DNA of 64,000 bases. Source: Polaribacter glomeratus. Its GTDB lineage: Bacteria; Bacteroidota; Bacteroidia; Flavobacteriales; Flavobacteriaceae. The notes below the pieces were generated by a model. That model had not been told where the DNA came from and ran no database searches. It saw only the letters and a list, made by a program, of their open reading frames with translations. The position numbers were made by a program, and so were the translations under genes. The stretch spans positions 1,798,075-1,862,074 of the forward strand of contig NZ_MSCM01000001.1 in assembly GCF_002954665.1 (NCBI RefSeq). Direction: 5' to 3'. Within the stretch, counting starts at the first letter, position 1. Every line of letters begins with the position of its first letter. This document shows, in pieces, positions 43,758 through 52,410 of the stretch.

Positions 43758-45041
43758 ATGAATATCCCACAGTCAAGTTTCCCTAGAGTTGTTATAATTG
43801 GTGGCGGATTTGCAGGTTTAGCGGCTGCAAAAGGGTTAGAAAAACAAGAATTACAAGTAGTTTTAATAGACAAACATAATTACCATACGTTTCAACCGTT
43901 ACTCTATCAAGTTGCAACGGGCGGATTAGAACCAGATTCTATTGCTTTTCCTTTAAGAAAACGCTTTAACGATGTAGAAAATTTTTATTTTAGATTGGCA
44001 GAAGTGCTAAAAATCAATCCAGAAAAAAATCAGATTGAAACATCGATTGGTAATTTAGACTTTGATGAGTTAATTATTGCAACAGGTTCTACCACTAATT
44101 TTTTTGGCAATACCAACATCCAAAAACATGTAATGGAAATGAAATCTGTTCCGCAATCTTTAGATATTAGAAGTTTAATTTTAGAGAATTTTGAAGAGGC
44201 ATTGCTAACTTCAAATATGGATGAAAGAAATGCCTTAATGAATTTTGTAATTGTTGGTGGTGGACCAACAGGAGTTGAACTAGCTGGTGCTTTAGCAGAA
44301 ATGAAAAAAGGAATTTTACCTAAAGATTATCCTGATTTAGACATCCGTCAAATGCAAATAAATTTGATTCAAAGTTCTAGCGAAATCTTAAAGGGGATGA
44401 GTGCAAAAGCATCCGAAAAAGCAGAAGATTTCTTAATTCATTTAGGCGTAAATGTTTGGAAAAATTTACGCGTTTTAGAATATGATGGAAAAACAGTTAC
44501 GACCAATAGTGCCGATTCTTTTAGAGCAGAAACTGTTATTTGGGCTGCTGGTGTAAAAGGAGAATTGATTAACGGTTTAACTACAGAATGCATTGTAGAA
44601 AGGGCTGCAAGAATAAAAGTTGACGAATTTAACAAGGTTTTAAATTACACAAATATCTATGCAATTGGTGATATTGCTTGTATGTCATCCTTAAAAAACC
44701 CAAACGGTCATCCAATGATGGCGCAACCTGCCATTCAACAAGGAAAATTAATCGCAGAAAACATTTTAGCCAAAATCTCTAACGAAACACAAACTCCTTT
44801 TGTTTATAAAGACAGAGGCTCTATGGCAACAATTGGTAGAAATAAAGCCGTTGTAGATTTAACTTTTTGGAAATTTCAAGGAGTTTTTGCTTGGTTTGTT
44901 TGGATGTTTGTGCATCTGTTTTCACTTATCGGTTTTAGAAACAAGGCCGTCGTTTTTCTAAATTGGGTCTATAATTATATTCGTTTTGATCGAGAATCAA
45001 GATTGATTATTAGACCTTTTAAAAAGAATAAAAAAGCATAA
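43758..45041 (+). CDS. ndh: type II NADH dehydrogenase (NDH-2)
   Basis: The 427-residue flavoprotein has two dinucleotide-binding loops: GGGFAGLAAAKGLE near residue 15 for FAD and GGGPTGVELAGALAEM near 173 for NADH. TFQPLLYQVATGGLEPDSIA near 45 is typical of NDH-2. The last 60 residues contain FAWFVWMFVHLFSLIGFRNK, the amphipathic or membrane-associating region. NDH-2 passes electrons from NADH to quinone without pumping protons. It is probably monocistronic. Confidence 0.93.
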   Translation: MNIPQSSFPRVVIIGGGFAGLAAAKGLEKQELQVVLIDKHNYHTFQPLLYQVATGGLEPDSIAFPLRKRFNDVENFYFRLAEVLKINPEKNQIETSIGNLDFDELIIATGSTTNFFGNTNIQKHVMEMKSVPQSLDIRSLILENFEEALLTSNMDERNALMNFVIVGGGPTGVELAGALAEMKKGILPKDYPDLDIRQMQINLIQSSSEILKGMSAKASEKAEDFLIHLGVNVWKNLRVLEYDGKTVTTNSADSFRAETVIWAAGVKGELINGLTTECIVERAARIKVDEFNKVLNYTNIYAIGDIACMSSLKNPNGHPMMAQPAIQQGKLIAENILAKISNETQTPFVYKDRGSMATIGRNKAVVDLTFWKFQGVFAWFVWMFVHLFSLIGFRNKAVVFLNWVYNYIRFDRESRLIIRPFKKNKKA

Positions 45042-45131
45042 CAGTTCAGATTGCTTTTTACACGTTTCAGTATTTCTTTTTATTTTAAAAAGTAAAATCG
45101 CTTCACTTTTGTAGTATCAAAAACAAATCAG

Positions 45132-47288
45132 ATGAAACGTTTTATAGGTATTCTATTTTTAAGTAGTCAAATTTCTTTATTTGCTCAAACTACAATTTCA
45201 GGAAAAGTAACCGATATTAGAAGCAACCCAATATTAGGTGCAAATATCTATTTAGACGGCACTTACGACGGAACATCCACAGACGAAAATGGAGACTTCT
45301 CTTTTAAAACATCAGAAAAAGATACTCAAACTTTAGTAATTTCTTTTATTTCTTTTGAAACTTTTATAAAAACTGCGGATGTTTCAGCCCTCAAAAATTT
45401 ACACATAAAGTTAAGAGATGATGTAAATTCTTTAGATGCCGTTGTTATAAATGCAGGTACTTTTGAAGCTGGCGAAAAAGCAAAAGTAACCGTTTTAAAA
45501 CCTTTAGATATTGTTACAACGGCAAGTGCGCAGGGCGATTTCTTAGGTGCTTTGCAAACATTACCAGGAACGGCAACTGTTGATGAAGATGGACGCTTGT
45601 TTGTAAGAGGTGGTGAAGCCGAGGAAACTCAGATTTTTATTGACGGAATTCGTGTTTTTACACCGTACACACCTAGTGCAAATAACATTCCTACACGTGG
45701 ACGCTATTCGCCTTTTTTATTTAAAGGAATTACCTTTTCTACGGGTGGTTATTCTGCAGAATACGGGCAAGCGCTGTCTAGTGTTTTGTTATTAGAAACC
45801 ATCGATGAACCAGATCAAGAAAAAACAGATGTGTCTTTAATGACGGTTGGAGTTGGTGTTGGAAATACCCAAATTTGGGATAAAAACTCGCTGAGTGTAA
45901 ATGCTTCTTATATTAATTTAGCGCCGTATCAAGAAGCTTTTCCAGACAGAAATAAATGGAACAAACCGGTACAATCTGCGAACGGCGAAATGATTTACCG
46001 ACACACTTTTAAAGACGAATCTTTACTAAAAATTTACGGCGCTTTTAGTTATACTAATTTTGAATTAATTCAGGATGACATTAATTTCACGGATGGTTTT
46101 CACTTTGGATTGCAAAATAGAAACTTATATTTTAATAGTTCTTACAAAAATAAATTTAGCGATAATTGGAAACTTGAAACGGGTTTAAGTTTTACAAATG
46201 ATCATTCTAATTTAAAAATTATTGATGACAAAATTGATAATACAGACAACTCTGTACATTTTAAAATAAAACTAAAAAAACAGTTTACAACGCGATTTAA
46301 AATCAGTTTTGGGTCAGAATATTTTATCACAAATTTTGATGAAAGCTATATACAAATCAATGCTCAAAAATTTACCTACGGCTTTAAAAACAACCTATTC
46401 GCATCGTTTGCAGAAACTGATATTTTCTTTTCTAAAAACTTGGTTACCAAAATCGGAATTAGAGCAGAGCATTCTGGGTTATTAAACGAATTTACCATTT
46501 CGCCTAGGGCTTCGCTTTCTTATAAATCAGGAAAAAACTCGCAATTTTCTTTGGCATATGGGCAATTTTATCAGAATCCAAAAAACGATTATTTAAAATT
46601 TAATGTTGATTTTAAAGCTGAAAACACATCGCATTTAATTGCAAATTATCAACACACAAAACAAAATCAAATTTTTAGAATTGAAGCCTATTTTAAAGAC
46701 TACAATGATTTGGTAAAATATAATACTGATGTTGTTGGCTTTAACTCAAATTTCTCGAATAACGGAACTGGTTTTGCAAAAGGAGTCGATATTTTTTGGA
46801 GGCAAAATGGACGTATCAAAAACACAGATTATTGGGTTTCATATTCTTTTCTAGATACAGAAAGAGACTATAAAAATTACCCAACAGCGGCAAGGCCCAA
46901 TTTTGCCTCAAAGCACAATCTATCTTTGGTTGGTAAACACTTTATAACAGATTTAAAAAGCCAAATCGGGTTTACCTATACCTTGGCTTCTGGCAGAAAT
47001 TACACAAATCCTAATGAAGCCGGCTTTTTAAATAATCAAACAAAAAACTACAATTCTTTAAGCTTAAATTGGGCGTATTTAATAGACCAACAGAAAATTT
47101 TATATTTCTCTGCAAACAATATTTTAGGTACAAAAAACGTATTTGGTTATAATTATAAAAACACACCAAATACAAATGGCACTTTTGACAGACAAGCTAT
47201 AATCCCAAATGCAGACAGCTTCTTTTTTGTAGGCTTTTTCTGGACAATGAGCGATGATAAAAAGAGTAATCAGTTAGATAATTTGTAG
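45132..47288 (+). CDS. TonB-dependent outer membrane receptor
   Basis: The 718-residue protein has a signal peptide ending SLFAQ, then a carboxypeptidase-D-regulatory-like domain (ISGKVTDIRSNPILGANIYL to about residue 95). A plug follows (ALQTLPGTATVDEDGRLFVRGG near 140), then a beta-barrel to the end. The ligand cannot be told from sequence; the short length argues for a small compound or metal chelate rather than a SusC glycan. It is followed, after palindromic repeat copy B, by DUF2141 and TPR genes on the same strand. Confidence 0.92.
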   Translation: MKRFIGILFLSSQISLFAQTTISGKVTDIRSNPILGANIYLDGTYDGTSTDENGDFSFKTSEKDTQTLVISFISFETFIKTADVSALKNLHIKLRDDVNSLDAVVINAGTFEAGEKAKVTVLKPLDIVTTASAQGDFLGALQTLPGTATVDEDGRLFVRGGEAEETQIFIDGIRVFTPYTPSANNIPTRGRYSPFLFKGITFSTGGYSAEYGQALSSVLLLETIDEPDQEKTDVSLMTVGVGVGNTQIWDKNSLSVNASYINLAPYQEAFPDRNKWNKPVQSANGEMIYRHTFKDESLLKIYGAFSYTNFELIQDDINFTDGFHFGLQNRNLYFNSSYKNKFSDNWKLETGLSFTNDHSNLKIIDDKIDNTDNSVHFKIKLKKQFTTRFKISFGSEYFITNFDESYIQINAQKFTYGFKNNLFASFAETDIFFSKNLVTKIGIRAEHSGLLNEFTISPRASLSYKSGKNSQFSLAYGQFYQNPKNDYLKFNVDFKAENTSHLIANYQHTKQNQIFRIEAYFKDYNDLVKYNTDVVGFNSNFSNNGTGFAKGVDIFWRQNGRIKNTDYWVSYSFLDTERDYKNYPTAARPNFASKHNLSLVGKHFITDLKSQIGFTYTLASGRNYTNPNEAGFLNNQTKNYNSLSLNWAYLIDQQKILYFSANNILGTKNVFGYNYKNTPNTNGTFDRQAIIPNADSFFFVGFFWTMSDDKKSNQLDNL

Positions 47289-47297
47289 TATTTTTTG

Positions 47298-47395
47298 AAG
47301 CTATTTCCTGCTTTCCACTATATCTTTTTTCGCTAAAATTTCTGCTAAAAAGCAAAAATTACATCAAAAAAAGGATGCCGTTTCAATCAGGGCTA
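47298..47395 (+). repeat. palindromic dispersed repeat, copy B
   Basis: This element runs from GAAGCTATTTCCTGCTTTCC to TTTCAATCAGGGCTA. The ends match copies A and C, but the middle is longer and includes a TTTCTGCTAAAAAGCAAAAA stretch. It begins 10 bases after the stop of the TonB receptor gene. Confidence 0.88.
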
Positions 47396-47541
47396 AGCAT
47401 TTTTATAGGCAATTACACACACTAAAAATAAATACATAAATTAAAAACAACAGTTCAGTACTAAAAAAATACAATTCGGTATTATTCTTGCTAAGTTGTT
47501 ATAAAAACGTTAGATATTTGAATCATCAAAAAAAAAATATT

Positions 47542-47964
47542 ATGAAAAATACAATCTTAATCTTAGCTATTCTTTTTTCTGGAATATTTTCTACTAATGC
47601 GCAAGAGAGCGAAACTTTCGATTTAACAATTGAAGTAAAAGGAATCAAAGAAAATAAAGGAAAAATCTTTATTGCAATTTACGATAGTGAAGAAAATTTT
47701 CTTAAAAAAGAAATCGGAGTTATTGCCGATGTAAAAGACAAAAAAGCTACAGGCATACTTAAAGGATTAAAGAAAGGTTCGTATGCTGTTTCTTTATTTC
47801 ATGATGAAAACAATAATAAAAAAATGGATACTAAAATTTTTGGTATTCCCAAGGAGCCGTATGGCTTTTCAAATGATGCAACTGGTTTTATGGGACCGCC
47901 AAAATTTCAAGACGCAAAATTCAACTTAGACTCCAATAAAACAATCACCATAAACGTAAATTAA
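47542..47964 (+). CDS. DUF2141 secreted protein
   Basis: Starting at the ATG at 47542 (MKNTILILAILFSGIFS), this is a 140-residue protein with a signal peptide cut after TNAQ. The DUF2141 pattern is clear: IEVKGIKENKGKIFIAIYDS, GSYAVSLFHDENNNKKMD and a FGIPKEPYGFSNDA ending. The acidic DENNNKKMD loop may bind calcium. The fold should be a small beta-sandwich in the periplasm or outside. It often accompanies a TonB receptor in flavobacteria, as here. Confidence 0.9.
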   Translation: MKNTILILAILFSGIFSTNAQESETFDLTIEVKGIKENKGKIFIAIYDSEENFLKKEIGVIADVKDKKATGILKGLKKGSYAVSLFHDENNNKKMDTKIFGIPKEPYGFSNDATGFMGPPKFQDAKFNLDSNKTITINVN

Positions 47965-48006
47965 AACACTTTAATTTAACACCAAATTACTTAAAATCAA
48001 TTAATT

Positions 48007-48630
48007 ATGAAAAATTTATTTTTATTCATAGGGCTATGTATTGCCTTAAATGTAACTGCTCAAACTCCATATCAAACAGGAATGAAAAAAGCTTTCTCTC
48101 TTTGGGAAGCAGAAAAAATGACAGAAGCTTCGCAGCTTTTTGAAAGAATTTCTACCGTAGAAACAGAAAACTGGTTACCTTTTTATTATGCTGCAACTAT
48201 AGAAATAATAGGAAGTTTTGGTTTAAAAGAGGAAGCAATACTAACTGCCAAATTATCAAAAGCACAAGAATTTTTAAATGCTGCTTCCTCCAAATCAGAA
48301 AATAATCCAGAAATTATAATAACTCAAGCTTTATTAAACCTCGCTTATATCGCTTTTGATGGTCAAAAATACGGAATGACGCTATCCGGAAAAAACAATC
48401 AATTATATGCGCAAGCTTTGCAAATTGCTCCGCAAAACCCTCGAGTAATTTTAGGAAAAGCAGAATGGGAAATGGGTGCTGCAGCCTTTTTTGGAAAATC
48501 TACAAAACCGTATTGTGATGAAATAAAGCGCGCAATAACTTTAGGTAAAGATGAAAAAATTGAACAAGAATTTTATCCGAAGTTTTTATTAAAAAGAGCT
48601 TTAGAAGTATTGAAACAATGTGAAAATTAG
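48007..48630 (+). CDS. secreted TPR-like protein
   Basis: This 207-residue protein has a signal peptide (cut after NVTAQ) and helical repeats resembling TPR: FSLWEAEKMTEASQLFERIS, WLPFYYAATIEIIGSFGLK and YAQALQIAPQNPRVILGKAE. The function is unknown. It lies 42 bases after the DUF2141 gene and completes the group TonB receptor-DUF2141-TPR that recurs in flavobacteria. Confidence 0.82.
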   Translation: MKNLFLFIGLCIALNVTAQTPYQTGMKKAFSLWEAEKMTEASQLFERISTVETENWLPFYYAATIEIIGSFGLKEEAILTAKLSKAQEFLNAASSKSENNPEIIITQALLNLAYIAFDGQKYGMTLSGKNNQLYAQALQIAPQNPRVILGKAEWEMGAAAFFGKSTKPYCDEIKRAITLGKDEKIEQEFYPKFLLKRALEVLKQCEN

Positions 48631-48767
48631 TTTTCAGTTTTCAGCACTCAGTATCCAGTATTCAGTAGCGGTTTTAAGTTCTCATGCGACTGCTACTGCT
48701 ACTGCTACTGAATACTGGATACTGAAAACTGAATACTGCCAGCTGAATACTGCCAGCTGAATACTGC
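48631..48767. repeat. CAGTA-rich repeats with a 22-bp inverted repeat
   Basis: Between two convergent genes lies a region built from ACTGAAA, CTACTG and ACTGCCAGCTGAAT units. It contains a perfect inverted repeat with arms at 48648-48669 and 48704-48725 (22 bp each) around a 34-base loop. A 14-mer unit is duplicated in tandem at about 48733-48760. The hairpin could serve as a bidirectional terminator. Confidence 0.85.
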
Positions 48768-49853
48768 TTACTTTAAAATTTTATCAATCAATTCTTGTTT
48801 GGCTTTTTCATCATCACCAAATAACCATTGTAACACGTTATCCTCCCAAATTTGACCTTTTTCGGTTTCTGAAATTATCTTTTTTTCTACTGCTAAATCT
48901 AAAATTTTTCCGGGATACGAAGATTGTTTGTCACTTTCCATTTCTCCTAACGGATACGGATCATCTAAACCCATTAAAACCTGACTTGTGCCTTGTCTTT
49001 GAAACATCAATTTTAACGAATCTGTATCATGTACAAGTGTGTCAAAGAAAATATTTTTATGTCCTACAGCTCTTCTTGGATGGTATTTTCCTTCAAATAA
49101 ATCGGGCCTTCCATCAAAACCTTGAATACGTCTTCCTAAATTCATTTGTGCCAATTGACCACCATGTGCAAAGCAAGTTCTAATGTTTGGATAGCGCTCT
49201 TGCATACCGTTTAAAGTATAAAAATGATACGCATCTCCACATTGTGCCAACATCCAAATTAAATGAAAACGCCAATTTGTGTTTTCTAGTTTTATCATTT
49301 TATCACCGTCATACGGATGAATTTCAATTGCCAATTTGTACTTGTCTGCCAATTCAAAAATTCGATCGTTTTCTTCATCAAAAACACAACGCCACTGCCC
49401 AATAGAATCCATAAAATGCGTTGGCAAACACAACACTTTTAAGCCTAATTCTTCTACACAACGTTTCATTTCATCTAATGCACCATAGATAAAACCCGGA
49501 TGCACCACAAATCCGCAAGTAAATTTATCTGGATGACTATGCTGTACTTTTGCGTTAAAATCATTCTGAAAACGAAGTGCTTTTTTCATTTCCTCCAAAC
49601 GCAATCCATTACCATATAATTGTGAAAGGTTTAAAACTACCGCATGATCAATTTTATTTTTTTGCATCCAAAGAAGTTTTTCATCTAAGAAAAAACTAGA
49701 ATCTGTTACAGGTCGTCTCCACCCTTTTTGCAACATATGTTTGCGCTCATCATCTACCCAAAAAATTTCTTTTTCCTTCATAAATTGAGGAATTTCTTCT
49801 GGATATGGTAATAAATGAGAATGTCCGTTTATGCGTAGTTTTCTTTTTTCCAT
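48768..49853 (-). CDS. 2-amino-3-carboxymuconate-6-semialdehyde decarboxylase-like amidohydrolase
   Basis: ACMSD removes CO2 from the product of 3-hydroxyanthranilate dioxygenase to give 2-aminomuconate semialdehyde. The 361-residue protein has the amidohydrolase-2 fold: metal ligands HSH at residues 11-13, CFAHGGQLAQMN near 222 and the acid in MGLDDPYPLGEM near 297. WQFHL-type context (NTNWRFHLIWM near 192) surrounds another ligand histidine of the barrel. It is the last gene of the kynurenine cluster, one base after the thioesterase gene. Confidence 0.88.
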   Translation of the reverse strand: MEKRKLRINGHSHLLPYPEEIPQFMKEKEIFWVDDERKHMLQKGWRRPVTDSSFFLDEKLLWMQKNKIDHAVVLNLSQLYGNGLRLEEMKKALRFQNDFNAKVQHSHPDKFTCGFVVHPGFIYGALDEMKRCVEELGLKVLCLPTHFMDSIGQWRCVFDEENDRIFELADKYKLAIEIHPYDGDKMIKLENTNWRFHLIWMLAQCGDAYHFYTLNGMQERYPNIRTCFAHGGQLAQMNLGRRIQGFDGRPDLFEGKYHPRRAVGHKNIFFDTLVHDTDSLKLMFQRQGTSQVLMGLDDPYPLGEMESDKQSSYPGKILDLAVEKKIISETEKGQIWEDNVLQWLFGDDEKAKQELIDKILK

Positions 49854-49854
49854 T

Positions 49855-50259
49855 TTATTTTGGTTGAATACAAATCATCGTTCCTTGTAATGTTGCAAAA
49901 GTAATTTCTTCACTTTCGTCTGTTATTTTGGCCTCACAAAAAACCAACGTTCTTCCTGATTTTATGACGGTACCTGTTGCAATAATGGTATTGGAAGTTG
50001 CCGGTTTCATTAAATTAGTTTTAAACTCTACGCTTAAAACATCAGCTCCTTTTGGCATCGTTGTTAAAGCTGCATAACCGCAAGCTGCGTCTGCAATAGT
50101 GGTAATAACACCTGCATGAAAAAATCCATTTTGTTGTGTTAGTTTATCGCTTTTTTTACAAGAAAGTTTTACAATTCCTTTTTCGATCGAAATAATTTCC
50201 ACACCTAAATATTGCAGAAATCCCTGCTTACTATGACTTTCTAAAATTTCTTGTTTCAT
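49855..50259 (-). CDS. PaaI-like hotdog thioesterase
   Basis: This 134-residue protein has the single hotdog fold. FFHAGVITTIADAACGYAAL near residue 47 is the core helix, with the typical HAGVITTIAD active-site region. LSVEFKTNLMKPATSNTIIA follows. PaaI relatives hydrolyse aryl- or acyl-CoA thioesters. No CoA intermediate is expected in the upper kynurenine pathway, so its part here is unclear. It is squeezed between 3-hydroxyanthranilate dioxygenase (5 bases) and the ACMSD-like gene. Confidence 0.87.
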   Translation of the reverse strand: MKQEILESHSKQGFLQYLGVEIISIEKGIVKLSCKKSDKLTQQNGFFHAGVITTIADAACGYAALTTMPKGADVLSVEFKTNLMKPATSNTIIATGTVIKSGRTLVFCEAKITDESEEITFATLQGTMICIQPK

Positions 50260-50264
50260 AAAAA

Positions 50265-50795
50265 CTATTTAATTTTCTTTGGTGCCTCCATTACTGTTCC
50301 ACAAGTATCACAAGTACATTTTTCTACATCAGAGTAATAATTATCAAAAATAATTGGCATGTCTGTTTCAATATTATCTAGTGCAAATTCCTCTCTATAT
50401 AATTGATTTCCACAGTTTTCGCAATACCATTCTAAAGCATCTAACATTCTTCTAGAACGCGGGTACTCAATTACTAAACCAACAGTGTTTTCTTTTCTTT
50501 GTGGTGAGTGGGGCACTTTTGCAGGCAATAAATAAATATCGCCTTCATTAATTTCTACATCCATCATTTTGCCTTTATCATCAATGATTTTCAAAATCAT
50601 ATCTCCTTCAACTTGATAAAAGAATTCTGGAGTTTCATTATAATGATAATCTTTTCTATTATTCGGGCCACCAACAACCATTACAATATATTCACCATTT
50701 TTCCAAACTTGTTTGTTACCAACTGGTGGTTTTAATAAATGACGATTTTCATCAATCCATTTTTTAAAATTTAAAGGTTTTACGAGTGTACTCAT
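50265..50795 (-). CDS. nbaC: 3-hydroxyanthranilate 3,4-dioxygenase
   Basis: This iron enzyme opens the ring of 3-hydroxyanthranilate. From the ATG at 50795 (MSTLVKPLNFKKWIDENR) it has 176 residues. Catalytic iron ligands are in DYHYNETPEFFYQVEGDM near residue 50 and in VPHSPQR near 92, and substrate arginines in PRSRR. A second, rubredoxin-like iron site is formed by two CxxC pairs, WYCENCG and CTCDTCG, as in bacterial forms. I reject the longer start at 50828, which adds 11 non-conserved residues. It is central to the kynurenine cluster. Confidence 0.94.
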   Translation of the reverse strand: MSTLVKPLNFKKWIDENRHLLKPPVGNKQVWKNGEYIVMVVGGPNNRKDYHYNETPEFFYQVEGDMILKIIDDKGKMMDVEINEGDIYLLPAKVPHSPQRKENTVGLVIEYPRSRRMLDALEWYCENCGNQLYREEFALDNIETDMPIIFDNYYSDVEKCTCDTCGTVMEAPKKIK

Positions 50796-50882
50796 TTTTC
50801 TGAAAATTAGATTATTAGACTTATACATCCAAGATCATTTAAGATAACTAAAAATAGACCTACTTCTAGATATCTCGATTCT

Positions 50883-50903
50883 TTGGTTCTTGGTTCTTGG
50901 TTC
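50883..50903. repeat. three tandem TTGGTTC heptamers
   Basis: Three perfect copies of TTGGTTC lie in the gap between the SDR and dioxygenase genes. The same unit forms the array at 29659-29707 and related wording recurs at about 51705-51757. Confidence 0.9.
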
Positions 50904-50906
50904 TTT

Positions 50907-51683
50907 TTAAAGTGATTTCGTTCTTCCACCATCAACAGGAAGATTGATTCCGTTTATATAACTCGCCTTTTCACTAGCTAAAAACACAATTGCACTAGCA
51001 GTTTCTTCTGGTTTTGCAAATCGTTTTGCAGGCGAATAATTTTTCATTGTGGCAGTCATTTGCTCAATAGTTGTATTTTCATTGTTTGCTTTTATCTTAA
51101 TAATTTCTGATAAACGCACCGTTTCTGTAAACCCTGGTAACACATTGTTAACCGTTATTCCGTGACTACCTATTTCTTCCGACAAAGTTTTTGACCAATT
51201 AGCAACGGCGTTTCTAATAGTATTACTTACTCCTAAACCCGGAATTGGTTCTTTTACAGATGTTGAAATTACATTAATAATTCTTCCAAAACACTGTGTT
51301 TTCATAAAAGGAACTAAAGCTTGCACCAAAATATGATTACATACTAAATGTTGCGAAAAAGCTTGTTGAAATTGGTCTAAAGTTGCGTCTAAAATTGCAC
51401 CACTTCTTGGACCTCCTGTATTATTTATTAAAATATGGAACTGTAAATTAGAATTTTCTATCACTTTTTTCAGTTCTTCTGGTTTCGAAAAATCTGCTAC
51501 TAAATAGCTGTGACATTGCGTATCGTTTTCTAATTCTGATAAAACAGCTTTTAACTTTTCTTCATTTCTAGCGATCAAGGTAACATTTGCCCCTTCTTTT
51601 GCTAATAAAATTGCAGTTGCTTTGCCTATTCCTTGTGTACTACCGCAAACTAATGCGTTTTTATTTTTTAAATTTAATTCCAT
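50907..51683 (-). CDS. atypical short-chain dehydrogenase in the kynurenine cluster
   Basis: From the ATG at 51683 (MELNLKNKNALVCGSTQGIG) this is a 258-residue SDR with the cofactor loop GSTQGIG and the NNTGGP segment near residue 86. The catalytic serine is in VISTSVKEP, but the usual YxxxK is replaced by SNTIR (in LGVSNTIRNAV), so the classical tyrosine and lysine are missing. This fits an SDR subgroup related to FabG that lacks the standard tetrad. Its reaction is unknown. It ends with the common C-terminal INGINLPVDGG. Confidence 0.88.
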   Translation of the reverse strand: MELNLKNKNALVCGSTQGIGKATAILLAKEGANVTLIARNEEKLKAVLSELENDTQCHSYLVADFSKPEELKKVIENSNLQFHILINNTGGPRSGAILDATLDQFQQAFSQHLVCNHILVQALVPFMKTQCFGRIINVISTSVKEPIPGLGVSNTIRNAVANWSKTLSEEIGSHGITVNNVLPGFTETVRLSEIIKIKANNENTTIEQMTATMKNYSPAKRFAKPEETASAIVFLASEKASYINGINLPVDGGRTKSL

Positions 51684-51758
51684 ATTTCTAATGATATAAG
51701 AAGTAAAAACCAAGAATTAAGACTGCTCTCTTTTCTCTTGGCTCTTTCATCTTGATTC

Positions 51759-51977
51759 TTATTTACTCTCTTCAATTATCTGTTTAATCTTAACTGCTTT
51801 CTCGAAATGATCTAATTGGTGTTTTTCAATCCACCAAGTTACGACTTCCATTAATAAAGCTGCGTTGTCATTTTTATTCTTAAAAAATGCGTAAAAGGAC
51901 AAACCAACATTTTCTCCTTTTTTTGCAATCTTTTCATCACAAACCTGAATTATTTTTTCATTGATTTCTTTATTCAT
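51759..51977 (-). CDS. DUF6500-like small protein
   Basis: This 72-residue helical cytoplasmic protein (starts MNKEINEKIIQVCDEKIAKK) has a GLSFYAFFKNKNDNAALLME core and WWIEKHQLDHFEKA. It resembles a short flavobacterial family that I recall as DUF6500; function is unknown. It overlaps the GNAT gene by 8 bases, so is translationally coupled in the kynurenine cluster. Confidence 0.75.
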   Translation of the reverse strand: MNKEINEKIIQVCDEKIAKKGENVGLSFYAFFKNKNDNAALLMEVVTWWIEKHQLDHFEKAVKIKQIIEESK

Positions 51978-52410
51978 ATATTAATTTTGCTCTTTTACTT
52001 AGTTTTTCCATAATCATTTCCGGTTTTTTTAAAGCTTCAAAACCAAATTTTTCATAAAGAGAATGAGCATCTTTAGTGGCTAATATCCATTTCTCTATTT
52101 TTTGCAAATCAGAATGATTTAAAATTTTAGCTATCAATAATTTAGACAATCCTTTTCCTCTATAATTTTCAGCTACAATAACATCTAAAAGATACGCAAA
52201 AAACACTTTATCGGTCATTACTCTTGCAAATGCAATTTGAGTATTATTATAAAACAATCCAAAATTAAGCGTATTTTCTAATGCTATTTTTTGTTCTTCT
52301 ATGGTTCTTAAATTTCCCCAATATGAGTTTTTAATTAGCTTAAAAATCACATCAAAATCCATATCTTTTTTATCATCAGAAAAATAAATGTCATCAGTAA
52401 TTTTATTCAT
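51970..52410 (-). CDS. GNAT-family N-acetyltransferase
   Basis: Started at the ATG at 52410 (MNKITDDIYFSDDKKDMDFD), this 146-residue protein has the acetyl-CoA loop in DVIVAENYRGKGLSKLLIAK near residue 81. The C-terminal KDAHSLYEKFGFEALKKPE is also typical. The start overlaps the aldehyde dehydrogenase stop by 8 bases (ATGAATAA). Its acceptor is unknown; in this setting it could acetylate a pathway amine, which is a guess. Confidence 0.88.
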   Translation of the reverse strand: MNKITDDIYFSDDKKDMDFDVIFKLIKNSYWGNLRTIEEQKIALENTLNFGLFYNNTQIAFARVMTDKVFFAYLLDVIVAENYRGKGLSKLLIAKILNHSDLQKIEKWILATKDAHSLYEKFGFEALKKPEMIMEKLSKRAKLIYE

